Shown here: positions 1 to 11,665 of the stretch, piece after piece
How positions within the stretch are numbered: position 1 is the first letter of the stretch
How the letters are laid out: the number at the start of each line of letters is the position of its first letter
Source: Micromussa lordhowensis
Taxonomy: Eukaryota; Cnidaria; Anthozoa; Scleractinia; Lobophylliidae
DNA length: 64,000 bases
Assembly: GCA_964020085.1 (NCBI GenBank)
Contig: OZ026596.1
Coordinates: forward strand, 9,203,239-9,267,238
Direction of reading: 5' to 3'
Position numbers and translations under genes: made by a program
Notes under the pieces: generated by a model
Seen by the model: the letters and a program-made list of their open reading frames with translations, nothing else
The model's database searches: none
Told to the model about the DNA's origin: nothing

Positions 1-354
1 AACTTTAAATTTCAAAGGAAGAACGTAACCTCACTTTGAAAATTCCTTTTGAATGTACGTACAGTTTAACTTGGTTTACGCTTTCTACAGTTTACTTATG
101 ACATAAAAATTTGTCTCGTAGCGCGCGTAAACCAATGATTGGCTGACAGCGTTTTCTACGCTTTCCATCGGTCACGTGTTTCTATTAGGTAGCTACGTAA
201 ATGCGGAAATATTTTTCAATGCATAATTCAGGAGCTATTTTCCTGATATGACAGTATTGAACTAAAGTTTAGAAAAATGTTTCGTGTTTCAAATTTTAGG
301 TCGATCTAAACTTGTCGTCACTTATTGACCAGGATATAATAGTTGATATCTTAC

Positions 355-933
355 CACAAACTTTGCAAGTCAGCGCGCAGTTGCTCGTCATCTGTTTCCA
401 CTTGCAGCAATCAATGTTCTTTTCGCGATAAATTCTAACAAAGTATTGGCAAGTCTTTGTCGCCATACGATCTTGACATTCTGTAGAAGACAGACATTGT
501 ATGTAAGCACACATTTTAGAATACATGCCGTTATAGTCAAGACAATATTGGCAACTATGGCTGTCTTCACCTACAAGAAAGAGGGAAACTTCAAAACATA
601 CTGATAGAACCACTACCAAAATAAAAATAGCCTATAACTGCTGCAATTTTAAATTTTCAACAATTCTTCATTGTGAAAATATGAAGAGTTCCCGCCTGAA
701 TGAAATCATGGCTATCAATACAAGTATTTGAAACAAAGAAATTCTTGAAACAAGGAAAAAACCGAACACAGAATTTTAAAAGATATCAAGATGACAAGAT
801 ATGACAGTATAATGAGAAGGTCAGTTTTTAAAAAAGATAAGGTAAAAGGAAAATACTACTTACGTTGTTGTGCTGTTGCAAACACGGCTGAAGCGAGGAC
901 AAGAAGCAAAACGTTTGTGGTCTGTGTGTTCAT
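355..933 (-). CDS. Secreted ShKT-domain protein, 5' part of gene (runs off left edge)
   Basis: Two exons read on the minus strand. Exon 1 (933..864) starts at an ATG and encodes 23 residues, MNTQTTNVLLLVLASAVFAT plus AQQ, a typical signal peptide with a Leu/Val core and small residues before the likely cleavage site. It ends at a GTAAGT donor in phase 1. Exon 2 (570..355) follows a pyrimidine-rich TTTCTTGTAG acceptor, adds 72 codons and ends at GTAAGA, again phase 1. It carries a CxxC segment near its start, then an ShKT-like domain (C-x8-C, a CC pair, then C-x3-C-x2-C ending in CKVCG). Its YFVRIYREKNID region closely resembles exon 2 of the gene at 11.7 kb, so the two are divergently oriented paralogs. 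The eleven cysteines in exon 2 exceed the six of one ShKT domain, so the N-terminal extension may form a further disulfide unit. The remaining phase-1 exons should lie left of position 1. Function unknown; secretion is well supported. Confidence 0.8.
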
Positions 934-1047
934 CTTTAAAATCTGCGATCCTGGTGAAACGTCTTTGTAGTGTAAGAGATTTCTTGAGTTTCGCTAACTT
1001 CTCGGAGTCGATTTCGGTTCAATTGACTACGATGAGTTTATGACGCT

Positions 1048-1056
1048 CTTTTTATC
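1048..1056 (-). promoter_or_regulatory. Possible TATA-like box of the left-edge ShKT gene
   Basis: On the minus strand the sequence reads GATAAAAAG, about 115 nt upstream of the ATG at 933. It is the best TATA-like match in the upstream region, but it is degenerate and could be chance. No other core-promoter element is clear. Confidence 0.25.
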
Positions 1057-1059
1057 GCT

Positions 1060-2390
1060 GAAAAGGTCAAAAGGTCTATCCTGCGGGCGAAATACTTGAG
1101 AGTGTTGTTGTCAGACAATAATGATGGGTGAGGTCACGACATTACGCCGCAGAAAAATACCTCGCGTACGTACCGTAGCGCGCGCGATGGCGGGGTCGGA
1201 AACGTGGGCGATCGATCGAACATCGTTCTCATAACAGGCTTTTTCTCCGGCGACGAAAGATCGATTGCTGTACTCCAGGACAGATGCAGGCCACGGAAAT
1301 AATGAGCAAAAAGAATATAGATAAAGATCACATATCATATACAATATAGATAACGCAACCAGGAACGGATTTGAAGCAATGTTAAATCCCAATTTTTCAA
1401 GCCGCATTTTCTTCCCTTCCCTAATTTCTCAAATGGTTTTGGTCGCTTTGGTCGCATATTTTAGCGTCTTCACTTACAGTCTCACTTTTAACACTCAAAT
1501 TAAGTCCTTTCCGAGCTTTGTAACCGAAACAATGCCTTAAGTGCTTTAATACTGGACAAAGGTTACTTTAACTTTGCGGTTGAACAAAACAATGTAATCA
1601 AATTAGTTCTGGGCGAAAATAGGCGAAGCTTCTTCATTGAAAGGAAATATTCTTCCACGCAGATTGTTTCGCAACAGTTTCATCGTCACGCCTTCGTGAT
1701 TCACGGCGGGAGTTTATTTTTTGCCTACCTATGAAGAGAACGAAAGGTTCAATTTATTTTATTACCTAGCACAAGATGATTAAAATTCTTATCTTAAAAC
1801 CAAGAGATTTCCTGAATCCCTCAAGAATGCCTTGGATATGTCAAAAAAGGCTTACTTGCCTTTTTCAGTCAATTCTTAAACACTGCTATTATGACACATG
1901 CGGGACGGCATGTTCTATTTTCTAGGCTTAGTGTTTAACGCTGTTACGAATTAAAACCTGAAGTGCGCCATTCTGTCAGTACCAATGAATGAACCCGATA
2001 TCAATAAAGAACCCAGTCATTTACAGTGACTTTATAGCAACATCAGGCAACAAATATATTTTTCAAGACTGCAGTTACGTTCTCGAAGGAATTTCACCAG
2101 GGATAAACAAACAACCTTCAAAAACTAAGAAGGAATTGCGAAGGGAAAATAATTTAGATTTCCTGTTTACCAGACTGCATTTTAGACGTGGTTTTGAGCC
2201 ATTGAAATGTCCCGATTATTTTCAAGAAAAACCCCAACCGTGACTTATTTGGCATTGAGTAGGATCGCGGTTTGAGCAAGCCTGTCGAATTTGTCGCGAG
2301 TAAAATGGTTCTTATTCCGGTATGATGTATTTTTCCCTTGTTGCATATGGGATTCCTTCAGTTTTTGTCAAAGCGCAGCTTCCATAGCTT
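1060..2390. other. Intergenic stretch, no supported gene
   Basis: Only short ORFs (under 100 codons) with no domain signature and no splice context. The segment from about 1989 to 2243 is open in one plus-strand frame but shows no recognisable protein features. Confidence 0.4.
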
Positions 2391-3278
2391 TTGTTCTAAT
2401 TATTCCTTTGGCAATATCGCCCCCTTCTTCCCATATGTCTTCTTCTAAAAATCCCAACCCTTTCTGTGATGAAATATTCACTCACTGAGATGTGTTCCGA
2501 GTTACGACAAAATCGTTTTACAAATCAGTCGCCATGAGCAACGCTTGGCTTCACCGCAAATTTCAAGTTCGCACCTTGAGCATTTGCAAAATGAAAGACG
2601 CTTTGCAATCTCATTTAGAAAGAAATTCACAACAGGAAAAAATAGAGGAACCAATCCCGCACACGCCAAATTTCCTGATTGCCCAACTCTGATAGGTCTC
2701 TGTGGCAATCAAGGTTGGCTACAGAACAAAGTGAACTCGTGGTCAGTGGAAGCTTTCACAGTTAAAAAGTAAGTTTCATAAGCAACTTTTTAGCAGTTCT
2801 TTTTAGCAGTGGTTTCACGAGTTTTTTTTTACAGAGTAGCGCAATATTTAATCATTCGATAACTGGATATATTTTAGATAAAAAAAGATGCTTCTCTCGG
2901 AAGCTTTGAAAATTGTTCACTTGACAGAGCATCCGAAATAGGCGCCACTGTTTTTCAAACCCACACGTATGTCAATGGGTCTCAATGGAATTGAACATGC
3001 TATTGTAAACTCAAAAGCGCGTTTTTGTGGTCAGTCAAACTGCGCAAAGTTTGGGTATATTTCAAGATAACTAAGTGGTTATTTTACTGCGTAAAATAAT
3101 CTTGAAGTATGGCATGCATTTTTCGGTTAAAAAGCGATTATTCTTCGGGAGATATTCACCACAAATTCCAACCGCACCTGTCCTGCTGTGAAAGGGCACG
3201 CCCGGGAAACGCCTAGCTGACTCATTGTTACTTTAGTGTAACAAATCGTGAATCCACACCTAGTTTCTATATTATTAT

Positions 3279-3305
3279 CCCCCCCCCCAAAAAAAAAAAA
3301 AAAAA
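3279..3305. repeat. C10A17 homopolymer tract in duplication unit A
   Basis: A run of about 10 C followed by about 17 A. The matching place in unit B (5365-5392) holds the reverse-complement arrangement, T then G. Confidence 0.8.
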
Positions 3306-3949
3306 CACCTAAAGGTTTTTAGGCGAAATGATGACTACGCTTTTGCTCACAGATTCAAGTTAAAACTTCAGTGAAACAAGTTTCCAAAAATGTTTAATTT
3401 TTTTTTACTTCTAAATCGAGTTGAACCGCAAACAGACAAACAAATAAATCAGCAACGAAGCATGTCAACAATTGGATAAACATGGTTGTCTTGATTTTCA
3501 CTTTCAAATGAAAGACTAGGTACAGGTGAAACCGAGACAGACAACATAACTTTTGTCTGAAAAATTCAAATAACTAAACAAGGGAAGAGGTCGTCGGATG
3601 TGGGTGTAGGCGTGCTATCAAAATCGATCAAACCCTTGAAAGACTGTCTATTTTTAAAACATCAATGAATGTTCTAGCAGCTATTTGGTGAGCGAAACTC
3701 AAACAAGCCCGTCTTGCCTGTTTTAATATACAATGCTGTAAAAAGACCGGAAAACACCAAAAATGATGGTTCCGTACAGCAGACAAACACTATAGCTTGA
3801 GAGAGGATTTTCTTTTGCAAAGACCAAATCAAGAACAAATCATGAAGAAATAAGAATAAAGATCTTGAAAAGAACACATTGTAGCCTGAGGAACATTGAC
3901 AGGCGGTTGAGCTTGGCAGGGTTTCGTGCTCCTTATAGCCTCCTACGCA

Positions 3950-4025
3950 GTAACACAGACGCTCTTTGGACTAGTCACGCAATCTTCCTTGCCCCCGAGG
4001 AAGATTGCGTGAAGTGTGTGCGGTC
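3950..4025. repeat. Foldback motif inside unit A (copy in unit B at about 5970-6055)
   Basis: TCACGCAATCTTCC...GGAAGATTGCGTGA forms a short hairpin next to CCTCCTACGCAG. It is a diverged relative of the palindrome at 62797-62897 (same CTCC-CGCAG edge and CACGCAA...TTGCGTG core). Confidence 0.55.
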
Positions 4026-5364
4026 GCTGTCACGCTTCGCGCTCGTGTATCGCGCTTCGCGCTACGCGCTCGAACATCGTGCTTTGCACTCAGTCCCGTA
4101 CTAAGCCACCTGTATCATTCTTTAAATTGTTTAGGGAAGCTTTTAATTTCCCCAGATTTGTGCCAAGAAACCAAAAAGTATTTACGGAAATTATAGAGTC
4201 TGGATATGTGTGGCATACAAAGCGCTGGAAGTGTATGCACTTAATCAAATTGTAAAAATGTGTTTACAGAGGATATCTAAATCGAGCCATTGAGCAAAAT
4301 AGAACCACAAGGGTCTAGTGCTTTCGCAATACACTCCGCAGACAGGAAATGCCTCTGACTGTCTATACCGCGAGGGAACGGAAAGTTTTCAAACATTTCA
4401 TCCCTGTATGGTCTTGAGAGGGAGTTATATTAAGTTATAAAAGAGAGAATGTACTTGTTAAATGATTTTAATTTTTTTTGTTCCTTTGATCAAATCAACC
4501 TCTTTTGTTTCAGCTTGTCTTCTTTGGCAATATCGCCCACTTTTGGGTTAGCGAAGAAATATTCACTCACTGAGATGTTTTCCGAGTTACGACCAAAATC
4601 GTTTTACAAATCAATCGCGAATTTCGTGTTTGCTCCTTGCGAATTTGCGAAAGGCTAGAAAGACGGTTTGCCATCTCATTTCTACATAACAAGTTTACAA
4701 GAGGAAAAAATACAGGAACCAGTCCGGCACACGCCACTGAAATTTCCTGATTGCCCAACTCTGATATAGATCACTGTGGCTTAATCAAGCCTTGACTACT
4801 ACAGGCAAAGTAAACTGGTGGTCGATGGAAACCGCTTCACAGTTCTGAGATGATAAGTATCATAAGCAACTTTCCGGCAGTTCTTTTTTGGTTTTACGAA
4901 TTTGTACACAGAGTAACGCAATATCTAATCATTCGATGGATATATTTTAGATGAAAGAAAAAGATGCTTCTCTCGAAAGCTTTGAAGATTGTTAACTTGA
5001 CAGAGCATCCGAAATAGGCGCTACTGTATTTTCAAACTCACACATCTCTCAATGAGTCTCAATGGATGGAGATGAACATGCTATTGTAAACTCAAAAGCT
5101 CGATTTTGTGGTTAGTCAACTAGCGCAAAGTCTAGGTATATTTCAAGATAACTAAGTGGTTATTTTACTGCGTAGAATAATCTAGAAATAGGACATGCAT
5201 GTTTCGGTATAAAAATCGATTATTCTTCGGGAGATATCCGCCACAAATTCCAACCGCACCTATTTTCTCATGCTGTGATCGGGCGCGCCCGGGAAACGCC
5301 TAGCTGACTTATTGTTACTTTAGTGTAACAAATCGTAAATCGACACCTTGTTTTTCTATTATCG

Positions 5365-5392
5365 TTTTTTTTTTTTTTTTGGGGGGGGGGGG
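5365..5392. repeat. T16G12 homopolymer tract in duplication unit B
   Basis: About 16 T followed by 12 G, at the position equivalent to the C/A tract at 3279-3305 but in the opposite orientation. Confidence 0.8.
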
Positions 5393-6569
5393 ATGATGAC
5401 TTCGTTTTACACACAGATTTTAGCTTAAACTTCAGTGAAACAAGTTTTCAAAAATGTTTCATTTTTTTTACCTCGATTTGAACCGCAAATAGACAAACAA
5501 ATAAATCAACCGTGAAAGAACCATACCAGATCACGTTGATAAACATGATTGTTTTGAAAAGGAACAGTCATTGTAAAATGAAATATACTAGATATAAGTA
5601 AAGCCGAGAATAACTAAACAGGAGGTCCTCGGATGTGGGTGTAGGCGTGCTATAGAAATCGATCAAACCCTTGAAAGACTGTCTATTTTTAAAACACCAA
5701 TGAAAGCTCATAACAGCTGTTTGGTGAGCGAAACTCAAACAAGACCGTCTTGCCTGTTTTAATGTAAAAAGACCGGTAAACACCAAAAATGATGGTTCCG
5801 TACAGAAGAAAAACACTACAGCCCAAGAGAGGATTTTCTTTTACAAAGACCAAATCAAGAACAAATCGTGAAGAAACAAGAATATAGATCTTGAAACATT
5901 TTGGCTAAAACACACACTGTAGCCTGAGGAACACTGACAGGCGGTTCAGCTGGGCAGGGAATCGTACACCGTAGCCTCCTACGCAGTAACCCAGACGCTC
6001 TTTGGACTAGTCACGCAATCTTCCTCGGCTTGCCCGCGAGGAAGGTTTGCGTAAAGCGGTCACTGTGGCGCCTCGCGGTCGTGTATCGCGCTACGCGCTC
6101 GAATATCGTGCTTTGCGCTCAGCCCCTCGCTAAGCCACCTGTGTCATTCTTTAAATTCTTTAGGGCAGCTTTTCCCCAGATTTGTGCCAAGAAACCAAAA
6201 AAGTATTTACGGAAATAATAGAGTCTGGATATGTGTGGCATACAAAACGCTGGAAGTGTGCGCACTTAATCAAATTGTAAAAATGTGTTTACAAAGGAAA
6301 TCTATATTGAGCCATTGAGCAAAATAAAACCACAAGGGTCTAGTGCTTTTGCAATACACTCCGCAGACAGGAAATGCCTCTGACTGTCTATACCGCGAGG
6401 GAACGGAAAGTTTTCAAACATTTCATCCCTGTATGGTCTTGAGAGAGAGTTATCAGGGAAAGAGAGAATGTTCTGGTTAATTGATTTTAATTGTTTTTGT
6501 TCCTTTAATCAAATCAACCTTGTATCAGGTTGTTTTCTTTGGTAGGTTTCCGGATTCTCGCCTTCTTCC

Positions 6570-6985
6570 TTAAGGTGGGGGTTTACCTGAATTAAAGTGA
6601 AATTTGAGGAAGTTTAAAGAGAGATTGAAAGGGGGAGAAAAGGTTATGGAACACCACCAGACAGTTGCCCGACCCCACAATGGCACTCGGGTTGTTAGGC
6701 AACTGTTTGGTGTGTATCTATCAATTTTTAACTTCAAACTCTAATTTTAAAACAACACCAAATCTTCAAAATTTCCTATTTCCATAAATTTTACTAATCC
6801 TTTGAGAAAAACTATCTGTCTCTAAATAAACCTAAAAATCACCAAAAAATTTACAAAACGGCGCAAAACAAAGATGTGTGTAATGAGTGAACAGATTCTT
6901 GATTGCTTGAAACGTAAACGAGATATTTGCATTAAGAACATAATACCAAGCCAAAATACGGCTTTCAGGTGGACCCCCGCCTTAA
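6570..6985. mobile_element. TTAA-ended MITE, family 1, copy 1
   Basis: Left end TTAAGGTGGGGGTTTACCTG; right end, read as reverse complement, TTAAGGCGGGGGTCCACCTG. TTAA at both ends is the target duplication expected of piggyBac-type transposition. The 416-bp element has no coding capacity. Related copies lie at 26042-26417, 44580-44996 (inverted) and 57290-57457 (truncated); all share an internal ACACCAAACAGTTG or ACCAGACAGTTG block and a CCAAAAATTTAC-like block. Superfamily assignment is inference from the TTAA ends. Confidence 0.7.
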
Positions 6986-6989
6986 CTTC

Positions 6990-8110
6990 AACACACTGCA
7001 TGAGCTTTTTCCTTCCAAAAAAACCGAGCCCGAGCTGAGAAAAAAAGGCTTCTACTTTAATTGGAACAACAAAGAGTACTACGCGGAATAATTCGGCAGG
7101 CAGCTTTCACTGGAATCGTCACACGGATATTAATCGCTGATATTAATACGCGTAAACGAACGATATTAACTGACTCAAGATCTGACGCTGGGAATGAAAG
7201 GTAGGGAGAACTAAGAAATCTTAACCTTAATCAGTAGGTAAGTAAAAACTGAATTTCATAAACAATTTTTTTGTTTCATATTCTCAAACTGACCTGGATG
7301 AATCTCGGTTTATCTCACTCAAATGAGCCTGTGAGCACCTGGTACGAGGAGTCAGAAGAGCGAGTAATCTCCAGTCCTTTCTAGGTTTTCCGTCGCTCTC
7401 TTTCTTCGTAACGGCTGAGATCCTTCAACAGGCTTCAAACTTACAGGCTAGCTAAGTATTCCAGGCATTAACAAACCTAAGACTGCTAAAATCGAACTTT
7501 TTTATCGTGGGCCCGAAGAAGAGACCAAAAAGAGAGAAGTCTTGAACTCTGCTCCCCGTTCCAGGCTTCAATCACCATTAAAAAACACGACAACAGTTTT
7601 TTTTTTCCGAAATGACCTCCAAACAGGAATAAAAACTTCTAACCTCTCATTTCAAATTACCTAATCAGGACGCTTTCTGACTAACAAACTTGGAATCCCG
7701 CGTCTTGTAATTGGCGGATTTTGCGTTAGCCAGCCAGCAAATAACATTTAACAAACTGACGTCAGTTTTTCATGCGCCTGTCCTAGTGTTATTGATCATG
7801 AATTTCGTCATAACATTGTCAATGTGAAATGTTAATGGACAATAGTGGCTGTGTCTGTATGGTTTGCAACGCATGACTCTTAGATATGTCTTTTTTAGGC
7901 TCAGATTATTCCCCCTCCCCCGTCTTTTATCGCGTGTGAATCTAGGTGCTCTGGCCTAGTTCTGCCGACCAGTATAGAATCTGTACATATTTTACATTTA
8001 AATTAATTCATACATTGATATCTGGCTATTTATCATTTTATTTAACTTATTATGTTGTGTCCTTACTTAGTGGTTTTATTACTGCTATTTTTATAATTGA
8101 CACATGAATA
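6990..8110. other. Intergenic stretch, nothing recognised
   Basis: No ORF with recognisable features, no clear repeat apart from short T and C runs. An AATAAA-like motif just precedes the TTA microsatellite. Confidence 0.4.
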
Positions 8111-8112
8111 AA

Positions 8113-8113
<1 letters not shown>

Positions 8114-8161
<48 letters not shown>
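8114..8161. repeat. (TTA)n microsatellite
   Basis: About 16 uninterrupted TTA trinucleotides following GAATAAAG. Confidence 0.95.
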
Positions 8162-8163
<2 letters not shown>

Positions 8164-8498
8164 AAGTAGCTGTGGATCCACGAGGCGATAGCCGACTGAC
8201 TGCTTTGACAATGAAATTCATTATCAATAACAGGACAGACGCGTGAAAAACTGACGTCAATTTGCTTTTTTGCAATAATAAATTGTCAAATTGTCCGCTC
8301 TTGCTCTTTGCATAAATTTAAAATTAATGTGTCTGTCCGCTTATTGACAATGAAAGTTAGCGAATGAACGCGCGAGAATTTCTGCAGTTCTTGTAAAAAA
8401 CTTGATCGTACTCTTTCTACTCTACTTTGAAATTGAAAGCTCTCTTTTAATTTGTTCTTCTTTACCTGCATTTCTCTTGTGGTTAGGGCTAGGGAAAA

Positions 8499-8926
8499 AG
8501 GTCAGTGTAAAACGCAGACTGCAGACTGCAGACCGGGGGTAAAATGCAGACTGAGGGTAAAATGCAGACTGCAGACTGCAGACTGCAGACTGCAGACCAG
8601 GGGTAAAATGCAGACTGTGGGTAAAATAAAATATTAATAATAAAAAACACGAGGATCCGATCAAATCCGGTTCAAATGAAGACTTGGGAGTATTCGTACG
8701 CGTACCCGTAATTTTTTTTCCTAATATTCCTGAAAACTCAAACCAAAAGGCGTTTCCTAGCCTTAGTCAAACATTATATTATCAACCTTATGACTCGTGT
8801 TTTATTATAATATTTTATTTTACCCTCAGTCTGCATTTTACCCCTGGTCTGCAGTCTGCAGTCTGCATTTTACCCCCGGTCTGCAGTCTGCAGTCTGCAG
8901 TCTGCAGTCTGCGTTTTACACTGACC
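8499..8926. mobile_element. Foldback element with GTCTGCA repeats and 11-bp flanking duplication
   Basis: The left arm begins GGTCAGTGTAAAACGCAGAC and the right arm is its reverse complement. Both arms are filled with CTGCAGA repeats interrupted by GGGGGTAAAATG units; the centre (about 8625-8810) is unique AT-rich sequence. The direct repeat GCTAGGGAAAA stands immediately outside each end (8488-8498 and 8927-8937) and looks like a target-site duplication. ORFs across the arms are translations of the repeat. Confidence 0.75.
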
Positions 8927-8937
8927 GCTAGGGAAAA

Positions 8938-11640
8938 TGTTTGCGTTTTTTGTTTCGTGATCGTTAGGCTAATCTTGAAAAACGCTGTAAACGGCGCAAA
9001 TCTCTCCACTTGAATGTCGTCACACGCAAGAACGATCTTGCTCATTTTGCTCGATTTTTATACTTCCTCGAGTTCCTTTGACCACAGTAAAAGCCTCAGC
9101 GTTTAGTTTACTCCTTTGTTTGGAACGCGTACCTTGGAAAAGATTTGGAAACACAAACCCCAACCCTTTGAGTAAATAAACTTCATTGCATGTTACGCTC
9201 ATTTCGCTTGTGACTCATTGAATTCTTCTCCTGTCTACGGTCCGTTTGTTTTCTAGACACGTAACTGTTCCTGAGCGAATGTTCGCACACGAATGGGCTG
9301 CTTGTAATCACTCACAGCAACAGTTTCACTGGATATTTATATCCGTGACTATTCACACGAGCCATTCTAATTTGCTTACGACGTGAGCCTTTCTAAGTAT
9401 TCCAAAATCCTATTCAGACGAAAGAGTTCCAAATTCCAAATGTTCTCTCGGCCTTATCCAACCTCACGGGTGTACCTAAGGGTCACGTGATACATTCAGA
9501 TAAGTCCAACACGCACACATGTTTTCATCCTCACTCCGTGATAAAAAAAAAAACCATATCTCACGTTCTACACACGTATTCGACCAGAGATGCCGCATCA
9601 AACTTGACCGGCTTAGTCAGTTAGAAAAATTACTAAGCTTAAGATTACCAAGGATTTAAGATTAAGCTTTGCAAGGAAGCAGTTCAATTGAAAACGGAAT
9701 ACAACGAAACCGTGATGCCACGTTTTTTGTTTTATTTGAAATAAAACCCTGATGACAAGTCCATGAAGGAAAACTACTGCGTAATACTTTCCGTGATCAT
9801 GTTGGTTTTTTCGAAATTTTTCAAGCATAGGTTTCAGAAAGAATGTCAAATTTGAACTTGCCGAGGTACACTGTACTCTGTAAGATCTTTCTAGAGGAAG
9901 AGAGTAATTCCATTTCACACATTTTCAACTGCTGTCAAGTCACGCAAAGTTAATGTCTAATAGTCGCAAAGATTCAAAAACCACAGGGTCAGTTTCTGCA
10001 GTAAATAAGCGAAACTGGTAAAGAATTGCCTTCAAGAAATATTTTTGAGTTAATCAACAAGTTAAACACAAATATCGACAAAGATGAAAAAAAACGAATG
10101 CCGTCTTGTTGCAGATGTTAATCTCTCGCTACGAACGCTAATCAGTGTCGCCCAACTTTGAGTCTGCTGTTTTACGTGCGATATCGAAATTAAAGCCCTG
10201 ACCTGAGAGATATTTTGGGCGGACCTTTATCTACGATTAATGGTGAGATATGCAAGGATTAGTAAGGATTTTCGGAAATAACTCGAATGAGCGACAGTAA
10301 ACTATCTCAGCTTTTACCACGCTATGAAGGGTCATGAAGCGATCAAACCACAAGTTGCTGGGCATATGCGATAAACACGCATATAAACCTGTTAGCCATG
10401 CTGATATTTCCCGTGAATTAAGGAGTGCCAAGTTATCATAACCAACGGCAATCAAAGAACCTGCACACAACACAAGGAAACCACAAAAAACCCTGATACT
10501 TTTGTTTAATGAAAAAAAAAAAATGCACTTGCCACAAAGGTTAATCATTACAAATTGAGCCTGGTGAAAAATTCTAGAGAAAATTTGTTAAGCTATGAAC
10601 GGAATATAATCGGGGAGTGAATTGAACTACACAACTTAAAGGATTGTTCAAAATATTATAGATACCTGAACTATCCTTCGCTCAAATGAAAAAAAAAATG
10701 ACAAAAGAAGGATAAAAACAGAAAAAATAAAAATAAGAAGTGTCTTTATTGCTTTTCATTAGATGATTATCGACCAACTCGAAGTCTTTTCAACCTATTT
10801 TGATTTCCGGCTTGGATAGAAAATCATCAACAATGGAATAACTTAACATTAGTAGAATTCTGGAATTTGAGATAAGTAAGAGATGGTTACCGCTGAAAAA
10901 TGCGAAAATAGAACTACATCAACAAGTTTTTTATTCTTTTCAAGATTAACGTAACTTCTTGATTTGAATTTTTTTTTCCATAAGAAAACATTTTTCAGCC
11001 ACAAGCCTAAAAAGCAAAAATATCATGGAGGTTAGAAATGCCCGTAAAATTTTGGAACGCGCCGTTTTAGTTAAAACCATCTCAAAACAAATGATTTTAA
11101 ACTGATTTGCTCGCTTCTTCCGCTAGTATTAATCTTAAGTCCACTGAATGCGATGTTTATTTTGTTTGACATTTCATTGTCGCGATGACATTCCTAAATT
11201 TGAGATACACGAAAAATGAGCTATATCTACCACTAGAGAGAAGATAGAATATTTACACTGAGAATTAACAGTGCAATTTTGATAACTTCGCTCTAAGTCC
11301 AAAGTGTTTTCGTAAAAGATAAAAAACATACTCAAACGTCAACTTTTTTTCTGGCCTCTCGGAACCACATGAACCTAAAAATAAAATGACAATCAATAAA
11401 GAGGATTTCACCGCAGCTGGGAAGTGGCTAATAGGGGCGGCGAACAATCGAAAAGCAATTTTCGCAACATTAGCCACAAAGAAGTAAAAATAACATTCCT
11501 ATCCGTAATAACTAGGTCGTATTTCACTCGCGCCTATTCACATCAGCCGAGCTGCACGTAAATGAATTCAATGGTCGGATGAAATTCACGTAATAACAGA
11601 CTTGGAAACACAGGTACGAGAAAACACCAAGTAGAGCTCA
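8938..11640. other. Intergenic stretch between divergent ShKT genes
   Basis: AT-rich with several A and T runs. ORFs up to about 100 codons on the minus strand (9613-9918, 10237-10548) lack domain patterns and credible splice context. I see no repeat family member here and no core promoter that I would assign to the gene at 11.67 kb. Confidence 0.4.
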
Positions 11641-11665
11641 AAAAAGACTATTGCCCAGAGAAAGA

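Larger units (their letters stand above)
2390..6550. repeat. Tandem direct duplication of about 2 kb (two copies plus the start of a third)
   Basis: Unit A (about 2390-4440) and unit B (about 4441-6460) align along their length: for example the CACTCACTGAGATG block at about 2480 and 4566, the GGGTGTAGGCGTGCTAT block at about 3602 and 5637, and the CAATACACTCCGCAGACAGG block at about 4326 and 6353. The beginning of unit B (AGAGAGAATG... followed by TTTTAATT...TGTTCCTTT) recurs at 6461-6540 as a truncated third copy. The two units differ by many substitutions and small indels, so the duplication is not very recent. No coding frame is kept open across both copies. Confidence 0.8.

Noticed and set aside
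8422..9045. Gln/Thr/Cys-rich ORFs on both strands
   Set aside because: Direct translations of the CTGCAGA repeat arms.
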